Under the pieces are notes generated by a model. The model worked only from the letters and a program-made list of their open reading frames with translations, was not told the DNA's origin and did not search any database. From Alphaproteobacteria bacterium (GTDB lineage Bacteria; Myxococcota_A; UBA796; CAJQPC01), in contig JACKEV010000008.1 of the NCBI GenBank assembly GCA_020632795.1, positions 310,001-374,000 on the forward strand: a stretch of 64,000 nt of DNA. Reading direction: 5' to 3'. A program made the translations under genes and the position numbers. Below, piece after piece: positions 51,130-59,569 of the stretch. Within the stretch, counting starts at the first letter, position 1, and every line of letters starts with the position of its first letter.

Positions 51130-51608
51130 TCGCGCTCCTCACCGTGGGCGTCGCCCTCGCCGCCAGCCGGGCCGAGGAGGACGCGCAGCCCCTGGGCCAC
51201 TACCTGGAGCCCGTCGAGATCCACCAGGTCCTGCTCGACGCCATGCCCACCCTCTCGGACTGCTACCGGTACACCGCCGCCAAGGGCCGGGTCATCGTGG
51301 GCGAGGTGTTCATCGACTTCGTCATCGACCCCTCCGGCGAGGTGTCCGAGGCCCGCGTCCGCAGCAGCCGCTCCGAGCTGCCCGACCTGGACGCCTGCCT
51401 GGTCGAGCGGGTCGGCGCGCTGGTCTTCCGCCCCCACCACGAGGAGCCTGTCGAGGTCGGATACCCCTTCGTGTATCGGGACGCGGCGCTCCAACCCTAC
51501 CCCATGGTCTTCATCAAGCAGCGGGAGCTGGACCTGCTGTTTCTGTATGCCCCCGAGGGATCCGGGTCCATGCAGCAGGTGATCGAGGCCTTGAAGCCCG
51601 CGCCCTGA
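51126..51608 (+). CDS. AgmX/PglI C-terminal-domain-like exported protein
   Basis: 160 residues from GTG 51126 in overlap with the preceding stop. A short signal (MIALLTVGVALAASRA) precedes the TonB-C-like domain seen at the end of myxobacterial AgmX/PglI gliding proteins: LSDCYRYTAAKGRVIVGEVF, FVIDPSGEVSEARVRSSRSE, LDACLVERVGALVFRP, with the conserved Cys pair. About 45 extra residues follow. AgmX is linked to adventurous motility; many small paralogues of this domain exist in Myxococcota, so motility is only one possibility. Confidence 0.75.
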   Translation: MIALLTVGVALAASRAEEDAQPLGHYLEPVEIHQVLLDAMPTLSDCYRYTAAKGRVIVGEVFIDFVIDPSGEVSEARVRSSRSELPDLDACLVERVGALVFRPHHEEPVEVGYPFVYRDAALQPYPMVFIKQRELDLLFLYAPEGSGSMQQVIEALKPAP

Positions 51609-51679
51609 CCGCCCCGCCTACGACACCCCCCGGGTTCTGTTAGGATGACGTGATCCTGCACGAGGCTCGGGTTCACACC

Positions 51680-54544
51680 ATGGATGCCCTGGACTGGCTG
51701 AAGGTCGTCATCTCCCGGTGCAGCGTCCTCACCCGTCCTGGGGAGGCGCTCGCGCTGGCCCCCGACCTCGCCGCAGACGCCCCCGTGCTGGTCCGGATGC
51801 CCCTCGGCGGGGGATGGGCTGAGGCCTTCCCCGTCGCCTTCGCCCGCGTCCTCGGGCCTCCGCTGTGCGGCCTGCTCCTGGCGCAGCTCGCCCCCTATGG
51901 CCAGGAGAAGCCGCCGGAGGACCCCAGCCGGCTCAGCCCGCAGGAGCTGACCTCCGACCCGCTGGTGCGGGCGCTGGCCTCCCTCCTGGTCGAGGCCGCC
52001 GCCCTGGGCCCCCGCAGCCAGTCCCTCGTCCTGCTGGAGCTGGCCCGCCAGTCCGCGTCCGTGCTCTCCGGCCAGCACGCCGGCCTCCAGCGCTTCATGC
52101 GCACGGGGGACCTCGCGCAGGTCCGCGACACCCTCAAGCGCCTGGAGGAGCGCAGCCCGGACGTGGCCCGGAGCGCGCTGCGCGGGGTGGGCTTGAGCCT
52201 CTCCGCCCGGATCGGCGCGGCCTGGTCCCTGGCTGCCCAGGTTGACCCGTCCATCCGGCCGACCCGGCTCTACCAGGCCCTCGCCCGCAACCGGCTGGCC
52301 TTCGTCTACGCGGCAGGCACGTTGGAGGCTCCGGCGGCCTTCGAGGCCATCACCACCATCCGGGACCTGCGCTCGGACCCGGGCACGCTCGGCCTCATCC
52401 ACCGGGCGGTGGCCGAGGCGGTCCGCAGCGGCCTGGGGCGGGACGGCGTGGCCGCCCAGGGGCTCAAGGATCTCGCCGGGGAGCGCACCCGGGTGGACGC
52501 CCTGGCGCTGGACCCGGACATCGCGGAGTGGGCCCTGCACGCGCTCGACGCCCTCACCGACGCCAAGGCGCTCACCAAGGCGGGCGTGCCCAAGGACGTC
52601 GCGAAGTCCATGCTCCACGGCGAGGGCGTGGCCGCCATGGCCGCGAGCTACCGCGAGGCCCTGGAGGTGCTGCGGGAGTGGGACCTGCTCTCCGCCGCCG
52701 CCCAGCTCGCGGTGCCCGTCTGGAGCGAGCGCGGGAGCTGGGGCAGCACGCTGGGGGAGCTGTCCGGGGCGGGGCCCTGGGCTCTGCTGGGCCCCCGCGG
52801 GCGCGGCGGCGTCATCGAGGTCCACGCCGTGGTCGTCTTCCGGGGCCGCCTCCTGGAGGCCATCGCCGCGAAGGTCCGGGAGAGTGGCTCTCCGGCCCCC
52901 AGGGCGGCGGCGCAGCGCCTCTGGCTGAGCCTGCGGGACGAGGCCGCCCGGCGCAGCGGCGTGCTGGGGCGCGAGCCCTGGGTGGCGGCCTTCACCCGGG
53001 CCGACGACGCCGAGGCCTTCAAGAAGACCGTCGAGCGGGTCTTCGACCCCCCCATCCGCATCGAGCCCGGCGCGCTGGGCGAGCCCTTCACCCTCTCCGA
53101 GCAGTACAGGCCTGACATCGAGCTGCGCTCGGGCCAGGTCCTGGGTGGCTGGGACGGACGCAGCCTCGTCCTGCAGGGCGGCCCGCTGGAGGGGGCCCGC
53201 CCCGACGAGGACGACGAGACCGACGACGGCGTGGGGGCCTTCTTCACCCCGGCGCCACCCCCCCCGTCCGCTGCGGCGCCGGCCGGCGCCAGCGCGCCCG
53301 ACCCCTTCCTCTCCAGAGCGGCGGCCCAGGCCCCCAGAACAGACGCGCCCCTCGACGACGACCCGTTCAGCTCGGCTGACTTCGGGGAGGCCGACGAGAG
53401 CGACGACCCCTTCACCCTGGCGCCCCCGCCGGAGCCCGCCGCCCCGCCCCCGCCCAAGCCGGCGCCTGCCTCCTTCGCCCTGGCCTCCTCGTCCCTGGAC
53501 ACGGCCAGCGATCTCTTCGGCGAGTCGCTGGACGATCCGTTCGCCGACGACCCCTTCGCCGACAGCGACGCCCCCGACGAGGGCCTGCTCTCGGAGGACG
53601 AGCCCGGGGAGCTGGCCTCGCTCGACGACCCCTTCGCGGAGCTGGACTCCGCCGAACCAGGGCGCCCCGGCCTCACCGCACCCTCCGACGACAGCGACGT
53701 CTTCGCCGCGCTGGGCACCTTCGGGGACGACTCCGTCGACCCGCTCGATCGCGGCGCCGGGGTCACCCTCACCCCACAGGCCATCGCCTGGGAGGACGCC
53801 CCGGACGCGGCGCTGTTCGACGAGGAGCCGCCGACCACCTCTCCGGGCATCGTCTCCTTCGAGATCGACGACGACGACGACTCCGAGGTGAGCGGGCCCA
53901 CGAGCGAGGAGGCGATGTACTTCCTCCCGCCGCCCATCGAGGGTCACCTGGGGCCGCCACCCGACGACCGGGACGACGTCGACCTCAACGAGCTGGAGCC
54001 CGAGTCCTCGGACGGCCTGACCTTCGCGGGCGCGTCCTGGATCGACGACAGCAGCCAGCAGGCCCGCGCGCTCACCGAGGAGCTGGACGCCTTCAGCGTC
54101 CCGGACTTCGGGGACGTGCTGGACGACACCCCGCCGGCCACCGAGCAGCTCTCCGCCGCGCGCTCCCTGGAGGAGCTGCTGGAGTACCGCGCCGACGCCT
54201 CGGTGGAGAGCACGCCCCCGCCGGAGCGCGCGAAGCCCCCCGCCCAGGAGATGCTCCGGCTGAGCGCGGCCGAGGTGGCCTACATGTTCAACGGCTACGT
54301 CTGCTTCCGCACCCGGGACTCGCTGGTCTTCGGGCGGCGCTACGGCAACCGCCTGGTCGACGCCCACAGCTACCCGCTGACCCCGGACCACGGCGCCGAG
54401 TACCGCGCCTTCCTGATGGACAAGATCCGGGAGGGCTTCGTGCCCCAGACCGACCTCATCGCCACGGTCCCCGGCGGCATCAGCCTGGAGGACCTGGACC
54501 TCGAGCTGGTCGGGCGCTCGCTCTCGGACATGGGGACGGGATAA
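51680..54544 (+). CDS. Large cytosolic protein with acidic disordered DPF-motif region
   Basis: 954 residues from ATG 51680; GTG 51650, preceded by AGGA, is an alternative. Residues 1-500 are helical and Ala/Leu-rich (LDWLKVVISRCSVLTRPGEA, SYREALEVLREWDLLSAAAQ). About 510-860 is acidic, Pro-rich and disordered, with six DPF motifs (DDDPFSS, DDPFTL, DDPFADDPFADSD, DDPFAEL). The last 100 residues form a small folded domain (MLRLSAAEVAYMFNGYVCFR, VFGRRYGNRLVDAHSYPLTP). No signal peptide or membrane segment. No known family; layout suggests a scaffold that binds partners through repeated short motifs. Confidence 0.75.
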   Translation: MDALDWLKVVISRCSVLTRPGEALALAPDLAADAPVLVRMPLGGGWAEAFPVAFARVLGPPLCGLLLAQLAPYGQEKPPEDPSRLSPQELTSDPLVRALASLLVEAAALGPRSQSLVLLELARQSASVLSGQHAGLQRFMRTGDLAQVRDTLKRLEERSPDVARSALRGVGLSLSARIGAAWSLAAQVDPSIRPTRLYQALARNRLAFVYAAGTLEAPAAFEAITTIRDLRSDPGTLGLIHRAVAEAVRSGLGRDGVAAQGLKDLAGERTRVDALALDPDIAEWALHALDALTDAKALTKAGVPKDVAKSMLHGEGVAAMAASYREALEVLREWDLLSAAAQLAVPVWSERGSWGSTLGELSGAGPWALLGPRGRGGVIEVHAVVVFRGRLLEAIAAKVRESGSPAPRAAAQRLWLSLRDEAARRSGVLGREPWVAAFTRADDAEAFKKTVERVFDPPIRIEPGALGEPFTLSEQYRPDIELRSGQVLGGWDGRSLVLQGGPLEGARPDEDDETDDGVGAFFTPAPPPPSAAAPAGASAPDPFLSRAAAQAPRTDAPLDDDPFSSADFGEADESDDPFTLAPPPEPAAPPPPKPAPASFALASSSLDTASDLFGESLDDPFADDPFADSDAPDEGLLSEDEPGELASLDDPFAELDSAEPGRPGLTAPSDDSDVFAALGTFGDDSVDPLDRGAGVTLTPQAIAWEDAPDAALFDEEPPTTSPGIVSFEIDDDDDSEVSGPTSEEAMYFLPPPIEGHLGPPPDDRDDVDLNELEPESSDGLTFAGASWIDDSSQQARALTEELDAFSVPDFGDVLDDTPPATEQLSAARSLEELLEYRADASVESTPPPERAKPPAQEMLRLSAAEVAYMFNGYVCFRTRDSLVFGRRYGNRLVDAHSYPLTPDHGAEYRAFLMDKIREGFVPQTDLIATVPGGISLEDLDLELVGRSLSDMGTG

Positions 54545-54554
54545 GACCCCCTCC

Positions 54555-55235
54555 ATGACCTGGATCGCCCTGTTCGCCGCGCTCTCGACCCCGGCGGCCG
54601 CCGTGGAGCTGGGCGCGCAGCTCGCGATGACCCGTGACCTGCCGGACCCGGGGGCCGCCGACCCGCCCGCGGCGTGGGGCTTCGGACCGACGCTGCTCAT
54701 CCCGGCCCGCTTCCCGCTGGGGCAGAGCCGCGTCGCGGTCCGCGCGGAGCTGGCGATGCACGGCGCGCCCGGCCAGGTGCGGACGAGCTGGACCGAGGGC
54801 GACACCCTCGCCGAGGGCGTCCGCGCGGACGGCCAGGTCCTCGGCGCCTGGGCCCTGGGCGGGGCGGAGGTCTCGGTGCCGCTGGCCCCCGGCGCGCCGG
54901 TGCGCCCCTACTTCGGCGCCGGGGTGGGCGGCGGCGCGGTGGGTGTGCGCCTGGACGACGCGCCGATCACCGACGGCGCCCTGACGCTGCCGGTCACCGA
55001 CGGCGCGGCGGGCACCCGGCAGGTGCGCTGGATGGCCTCGGCCTACGGCGGTCTGTCCCTGGGCTTCGAAAAGATGGCGTTTGACATGGAGGTGGGCTAC
55101 TCGCTCTGCCACGTCCCCGAGGCGGCGCTGCGGAACACGCTCCCCGAAGCCGGCGCGGTCCGCAGTACCTTCGGCCTCAACCTCTTCCGCATCGGCGCGG
55201 GGGTCAGCGTCCCCCTCCCGAGCGGAGGCGGGTGA
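54555..55235 (+). CDS. Outer-membrane beta-barrel protein
   Basis: 226 residues. Signal peptide MTWIALFAALSTPAAAV, then alternating amphipathic strands with aromatic girdles: FGPTLLIPARFPLGQSRVAV, GAWALGGAEVSVPLAPGAPV, RPYFGAGVGGGAVGVRL, WMASAYGGLSLGFEKMAFDM and FGLNLFRIGAGVSVPLPS. This is the pattern of an eight-stranded OmpW/OmpX-like barrel. Ten bases after the DPF-protein gene; its stop overlaps the upstream frame of the DUF507 gene. Function unknown. Confidence 0.75.
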   Translation: MTWIALFAALSTPAAAVELGAQLAMTRDLPDPGAADPPAAWGFGPTLLIPARFPLGQSRVAVRAELAMHGAPGQVRTSWTEGDTLAEGVRADGQVLGAWALGGAEVSVPLAPGAPVRPYFGAGVGGGAVGVRLDDAPITDGALTLPVTDGAAGTRQVRWMASAYGGLSLGFEKMAFDMEVGYSLCHVPEAALRNTLPEAGAVRSTFGLNLFRIGAGVSVPLPSGGG

Positions 55236-55258
55236 ACCTCTCACGACCGGTGCAAGCG

Positions 55259-55777
55259 ATGAAGCTCTACAAGGCGAAGATCCCGGAGATCGCGAAAGCG
55301 GTCATCGAACGTCTCTGCAACAACGGGGACATCGAGGTCGCCCAGGCGAACCGCCCCGAGGCCGAGCAGGACCTTGTCTCCATCATGGAGGAGTACCTCC
55401 GGCGGGACCACGCGCTGCGCAACGAGGTCAAGGAGTCGATGGCCGAGGGCGGCATCGGCTATGAGAAGTTCGGGCGGGTCCGCAGCCGCATGGCCGAAGA
55501 GTGGAACCACCCCCTGGGCGAAGAGGTCGAGAAGTACCTGGCCCGGCAGTTCATCGAGAACTTCATGATCAGCCGGTTCATCGACGAGGTCTACGAAGAG
55601 GACGGCGCGCTGTGGCGCAAGACGGTCGACATCCTCCGCTCTTTCAACGTCGACGAGCAGGCGCTGCGCGACGAGGCCCGCTCCAACATCAAGAACATCC
55701 GCGAGGGCACCGTGGAGTTCGAGATCGCGCTCCAGCGCTCCCTGCGCGACGTGAAGAAGCGTCGGGGCCTTCTCTGA
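55259..55777 (+). CDS. DUF507-family protein
   Basis: 172 residues from ATG 55259, where the family consensus starts (MKLYKAKIPEIAKAVIERLC); the frame is open to 55232. Matching segments are EAEQDLVSIMEEYLRRDHAL, VKESMAEGG, and the long C-terminal helices with RFIDEVYEEDGALWRKTVDI and VDEQALRDEARSNIKNIREG. DUF507 is a helical family widespread in delta-type proteobacteria with unknown function; length is normal. The final codons overlap the possible CTG start of the next gene. Confidence 0.88.
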   Translation: MKLYKAKIPEIAKAVIERLCNNGDIEVAQANRPEAEQDLVSIMEEYLRRDHALRNEVKESMAEGGIGYEKFGRVRSRMAEEWNHPLGEEVEKYLARQFIENFMISRFIDEVYEEDGALWRKTVDILRSFNVDEQALRDEARSNIKNIREGTVEFEIALQRSLRDVKKRRGLL

Positions 55778-56430
55778 GCCTCCTCCTGCTCCTTGCCCTG
55801 GCCGGGTGCGACAGCGAGCCCGAGGTCTCCGAGCGCGAGCTGGCCGAGGCCGCGATGGCCGAGGCGGTGGCCAACCAGCGGCCCCCCACGACCACCGACA
55901 AGCCCGAGCCCACCGAGCGGCGCATCGTGCCCATCGAGATCATCTGGGACGGCATCGGCCCGCTCTACAAGAACTTCTTCTCCAACCAGGCCGCGCTCAC
56001 CGAGCTGTCCTACGGCCTGGAGCCCCACCTCAACGGGCCGGTGCAGCTCAAGATCCGCTACGACTCCCAGGAGTTCGTGGGCGGCATCCGCGTCCAGGTC
56101 CCCCCCGACGGGCTCAAGGCGCCCCTGCGGATGGATGACGGGGCCGTGGACCTGGCCGCGCTGGCGCCCATCACCACGGCGATGGCCACCTACCGCGACG
56201 CCATCGCCGGCAACTACGACGTGCGCGTGCAGAGCTTCCACATCGGCCTGGACTTCTTCCGGGGGCCGGTGTACTGCGGCGTCGGCATCGGCGGCGGCCA
56301 CCCGCCGGACGGCACGGTGGTCTCCCCCTGCCTGTCGGTGAACGGCAATGAGGTGTGCGGCACCCTGGAGGGCGGCCTGGTGCGCTACCCCAAGGAGGAG
56401 TGGAAGCGCATCCGAGGCTGCTTCGAGTAG
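55774..56430 (+). CDS. Lipoprotein of unknown function with probable CTG start
   Basis: 218 residues if translation starts at CTG 55774, which overlaps the DUF507 TGA as CTGA. This gives the compact signal LSLLLLLALAGCDSEP with lipobox LAGC. No ATG, GTG or TTG lies between the DUF507 body and the signal in this frame; earlier starts would add a long arginine-rich tail. The mature part has an acidic linker (EVSERELAEAAMAEAVANQR) and a beta-rich domain (VPIEIIWDGIGPLYKNFFSN, VQLKIRYDSQEFVGGIRVQV) with Cys near the end (VYCGVG, PCLSVNGNEVCG, GCFE). Family unknown. Confidence 0.65.
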   Translation: MSLLLLLALAGCDSEPEVSERELAEAAMAEAVANQRPPTTTDKPEPTERRIVPIEIIWDGIGPLYKNFFSNQAALTELSYGLEPHLNGPVQLKIRYDSQEFVGGIRVQVPPDGLKAPLRMDDGAVDLAALAPITTAMATYRDAIAGNYDVRVQSFHIGLDFFRGPVYCGVGIGGGHPPDGTVVSPCLSVNGNEVCGTLEGGLVRYPKEEWKRIRGCFE

Positions 56431-56432
56431 GT

Positions 56433-57632
56433 CTACTCGGGGGGCGCTGCAGGCGCGGCGGGCTCGGCCGGGGCAGGCTCAGCCGGCGCGGCGCCCTTGG
56501 GCGCCCACAGCTCCACGCCCAGCGGGATGTCGCCCTTGGCGGCCATGCGCAGGCGCTCGTGGAGGTTGGTGAGGGCGACGTTCTTGTTCAGCTCCTTGCC
56601 CTCGATGCCCCACATCACGAAGCTGGCGTAGTAGGGGCTGGGGTACCACTGGAAGCGGTCGCCGTAGAAGCCGGTGAACCGGAAGCGCTTGTCGACCTCG
56701 CCGTCGTAGATGTCGATGACCGGGGGCTCGACCTTCTTCATGACCCAGTCGGGCTGGCGGTCGAGCCACTCCTGGCTGCGGCGCTGCTCGCGCTCGCGGG
56801 CCTCGTCGGACAGCTCGTCCCAGGAGCGCTGGTCGAAGGGGGAGATCGGGTCGCCCATGGTCTCCAGGGCGATGTAGCGGCCCTCGGGGTGCACGATGGC
56901 GCGGGTGGCGTCGGTGAAGGTGTGCAGGCGCTCGCCGTCGGCGCCCTTGGCGACGTTGACCGTCTCGCCGTCGTGCCAGGTGACGATGTCCAGCTCGGGG
57001 GTGTAGGTGAAGTTGCTCAGGGCGCGGGTGCCCAGGACGTCGTCCAGCCAGGGGAAGGCCCGGGTGACGGCGTCGTTGGTGAAGTCCGCCATCCAGACCC
57101 GGCGCTCGTGGTTCTCGTCCAGGGCGGTGAAGTAGACCTTGTCGCGGGAGCCGGTGGGGTAGAGGTCGTGAAGCTCGGTGGCCGGGACCTCCAGGGTCTT
57201 GATGGAGGCCTGCACCCGGTTGAACAGGACGAGGCGGGGCTGCTCGGCGCCCTCGGCGGGGGAGAGCGGCAGGACCATCAGGTCGCGGGCGAGCCAGGCG
57301 ATGCCGGTGGTGGGGACCTCGGTGGGCATCGTGCCGATGGTCTTGTCCTCGGCGTTCATGACGTGGGCGCTCATGGGGAGCTGGAAGTAGATCTGGATGC
57401 CGTCGGGGGCCCAGGCGTAGTTCACGAAGTTGTTGGAGCCGCAGTTGTCGAACACCATCTGCATGTTGTGTTTGCCGGCCAGGAACCGGATCTCGGCCTC
57501 GGAGCACTCGGAGTAGGCGTCGTAGACGTTCTCGGAGAAGCGGGAGCCGCCGTAGAGGTCGTCGCGGTCGCAGGCGACGAGGCCGGGGGCGAGCAGCGCG
57601 GCGGCGAGCAGGGTGTTCAGGGAGCGGGGCAT
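56433..57632 (-). CDS. Beta-propeller-like lipoprotein
   Basis: 399 residues; GGAGG five bases before ATG 57632. The signal ends GLVACDRDD with lipobox LVAC. The body has repeated blade-like segments: YAWAPDGIQIYFQLPMSAHV, RDKVYFTALDENHERRVWMA, LSNFTYTPELDIVTWHDGET, TRAIVHPEGRYIALETMGD, suggesting a TolB/WD-like propeller. Cys residues near the start (YSECSEAE, DNCGSNN) may pair. The C-terminus is Ala/Pro/Glu-rich. It overlaps the M14-peptidase gene by 16 bases, so the two are co-expressed. Function unknown. Confidence 0.7.
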   Translation of the reverse strand: MPRSLNTLLAAALLAPGLVACDRDDLYGGSRFSENVYDAYSECSEAEIRFLAGKHNMQMVFDNCGSNNFVNYAWAPDGIQIYFQLPMSAHVMNAEDKTIGTMPTEVPTTGIAWLARDLMVLPLSPAEGAEQPRLVLFNRVQASIKTLEVPATELHDLYPTGSRDKVYFTALDENHERRVWMADFTNDAVTRAFPWLDDVLGTRALSNFTYTPELDIVTWHDGETVNVAKGADGERLHTFTDATRAIVHPEGRYIALETMGDPISPFDQRSWDELSDEAREREQRRSQEWLDRQPDWVMKKVEPPVIDIYDGEVDKRFRFTGFYGDRFQWYPSPYYASFVMWGIEGKELNKNVALTNLHERLRMAAKGDIPLGVELWAPKGAAPAEPAPAEPAAPAAPPE

Positions 57633-59548
57633 CGGGTCCTCCGGAGCGGCGCGATCAGCAGCAGCAGGAGCCAGATCGGGCCCGCAGGGGTGCTCTGACA
57701 TCCACGGTAACCCGGGGATGACCGAACGTCGGGCTCGTCAGGCGTTCCTCCGCCGGTGTCGACCGTCGACGCGCCGGTGTCCGGGGTGGGCTCCCCGAGC
57801 AGGTCGACGACGGCCAGCTCTCTCCCGTTCGACACCACCCACAGGTCGACGGTTCCGCCCACCGGGAGAGGCGTGGGGTCCAGGCGCAGGACCGCGTCGG
57901 TCTCGGCGAGCACGGGCAGGGGCACCGGGGCGCGATCCGGGCCCCACAGGGCGAAAGCGCGGGTTCCTGGTGCGAAGCCCTCGCCGGTCACCCACAGGCC
58001 GTCGGCCCCCAGCGACACGTCCACGACGCGGGTCTGGAGGTCCGGGGTGCCGATGAACAGGGCGCGGGGGAGCACCGCGTCCCCCAGGTCCAGGGTCCAG
58101 GGGCCCGAGGTCAGCGCGGCAGGGTCGACGGTGTAGGCGCCGTCGTCCAGGGGCACCACGACCGGGTCGAGGCCCCGGCGGCGCAGGGTGAGGGTGTCCG
58201 GGAGGACGTCCAGCGCCGGGATGGTGACCGCCGAGGGCCCGGCGTCGACGGCGAGCAGAGCGGGCTCGGGGCGCAGCTCAGCCAGCGTGTCGCGGCGCAA
58301 GGAGACCGAAGTGGTGGTGATCTCGGAGGGGTCGGTGATGACGACGCCCACCCGGGCGGGGCGGTAGCCGGGCGCGCTCACGAGGAGTTGGTGCTCCCCG
58401 GGCTCCAGGGGGCGGGCGAAGCGGCCGGTGATGGGGTCGTTGTCGAAGGTCCAGGTCTCGTTGACGACCTGGAGGGTGGCGGCGAGGGGGCGGCCGGAGG
58501 TGGCGTCGAGCACCTGGCCGCGCAGCGGGGCCGGGGTGGACAGCAGCGCGGCGACCGCCGGCATGTGGTGGTCCAGCAGGCCGGGCAGGGCGGCGATGTC
58601 CGGGGCCTTCTCGGTGGACATCTCCACGGTGAAGTCGAGGGTGCCCTGGACGCCGAAGGACCAGTCGTTGGTGTCGCCCCGGGTGACGTACCACTCCGCG
58701 CCCTGGGTCACCCAGAAGCCGGGCTGGGTGCAGGCGTCGTCGTAGGCGGCGGCGAGGTCGATCAGGCGGGGCTCCTCGACCGTGTCGTCGGTGGTGTAGT
58801 TGAAGACGTAGCCGATGTTGGTCTCGCCCGTGTGCAGGGACAGGCCCGCGGCGGGGGGCGAACGAAGCGCCAGGGTGCGCACCGCGCGGGTCTCCGGCTC
58901 GGAGAAGGGGGCCGGGCCGGCGCCGAAGGTGGTCGAGGACCACTGGTAGCCGTAGTTGCGGTTGAGGTCGACGTCGTCGGCGTTGTAGCGGCTGCCGGCG
59001 GCCAGGCCGTCGGGGTTGACCACCGGGACCACCCAGACCTCGCGGTCGTCCAGCAGGCCGTCGAAGGGCGGCGTGTCGGTGAGCAGGGCCTCGGCGACGG
59101 CCAGGGCCAGCTCGGCGCTGGGGGGCTCGTCGCCGTGGTGGGCGCCGAGCACGCGCCAGCGGGGGGCGCCGGGGGGGCCCAGGCGAAGGGCCACCACGGG
59201 GCGGCCCTCCCGGGAGAGCCCGAGTTGCACCAGCTCGGCGCGGTCGGGGTGATCGGCGGCGAGCCGGGCGAGGGCGTCGGCCATCGCGTCGGGGTCGCGG
59301 TAGCCCTGGGCGTCGGGCGGGGGCGGGGGCAGGCGGTGGTCTGGGCGACGATCCCGCAGCGCGAGCCCCTGGGCCTCCAGCCGGTCGAGGTCGGCGGCGG
59401 TGCCGTGCACGCGCACCCAGCCGTCTCGCACGCCTTCGGCGAAGCCCACCCCGGTCAGGGCGGCGCGCTCGGCCGCCGTGGGGGCGTAGACCCAGGCCTC
59501 GGCGATGGGCTCGGCCTGCAGGGCGGCGATCAGCGGGAGGAGGAGCAC
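57617..59548 (-). CDS. M14-family zinc carboxypeptidase with MYXO-CTERM-like tail
   Basis: 643 residues, GTG start. After a short signal (MLLLPLIAALQA) and propeptide-like region, the M14 catalytic domain (about 80-350) shows the zinc motif GAHHGDEPPSAE (HxxE), VNPDGL, DVDLNRNYGY (substrate-binding Asn-Arg), zinc-ligand His in LSLHTGETN, and the catalytic Glu in DFTVEMSTEK. Carboxypeptidase-regulatory-like beta domains follow (GQVLDATSGRPLAATLQVV, EPGEHQLLVSAPGYRP). The end, GCQSTPAGPIWLLLLLIAPL then RRTR, fits MYXO-CTERM. TACACT lies six bases before GTG. Likely surface-anchored peptidase in nutrient or wall turnover. Confidence 0.9.
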   Translation of the reverse strand: MLLLPLIAALQAEPIAEAWVYAPTAAERAALTGVGFAEGVRDGWVRVHGTAADLDRLEAQGLALRDRRPDHRLPPPPPDAQGYRDPDAMADALARLAADHPDRAELVQLGLSREGRPVVALRLGPPGAPRWRVLGAHHGDEPPSAELALAVAEALLTDTPPFDGLLDDREVWVVPVVNPDGLAAGSRYNADDVDLNRNYGYQWSSTTFGAGPAPFSEPETRAVRTLALRSPPAAGLSLHTGETNIGYVFNYTTDDTVEEPRLIDLAAAYDDACTQPGFWVTQGAEWYVTRGDTNDWSFGVQGTLDFTVEMSTEKAPDIAALPGLLDHHMPAVAALLSTPAPLRGQVLDATSGRPLAATLQVVNETWTFDNDPITGRFARPLEPGEHQLLVSAPGYRPARVGVVITDPSEITTTSVSLRRDTLAELRPEPALLAVDAGPSAVTIPALDVLPDTLTLRRRGLDPVVVPLDDGAYTVDPAALTSGPWTLDLGDAVLPRALFIGTPDLQTRVVDVSLGADGLWVTGEGFAPGTRAFALWGPDRAPVPLPVLAETDAVLRLDPTPLPVGGTVDLWVVSNGRELAVVDLLGEPTPDTGASTVDTGGGTPDEPDVRSSPGYRGCQSTPAGPIWLLLLLIAPLRRTRCPAP

Positions 59549-59569
59549 CCCCTCAGTGTAATCGCGGCA

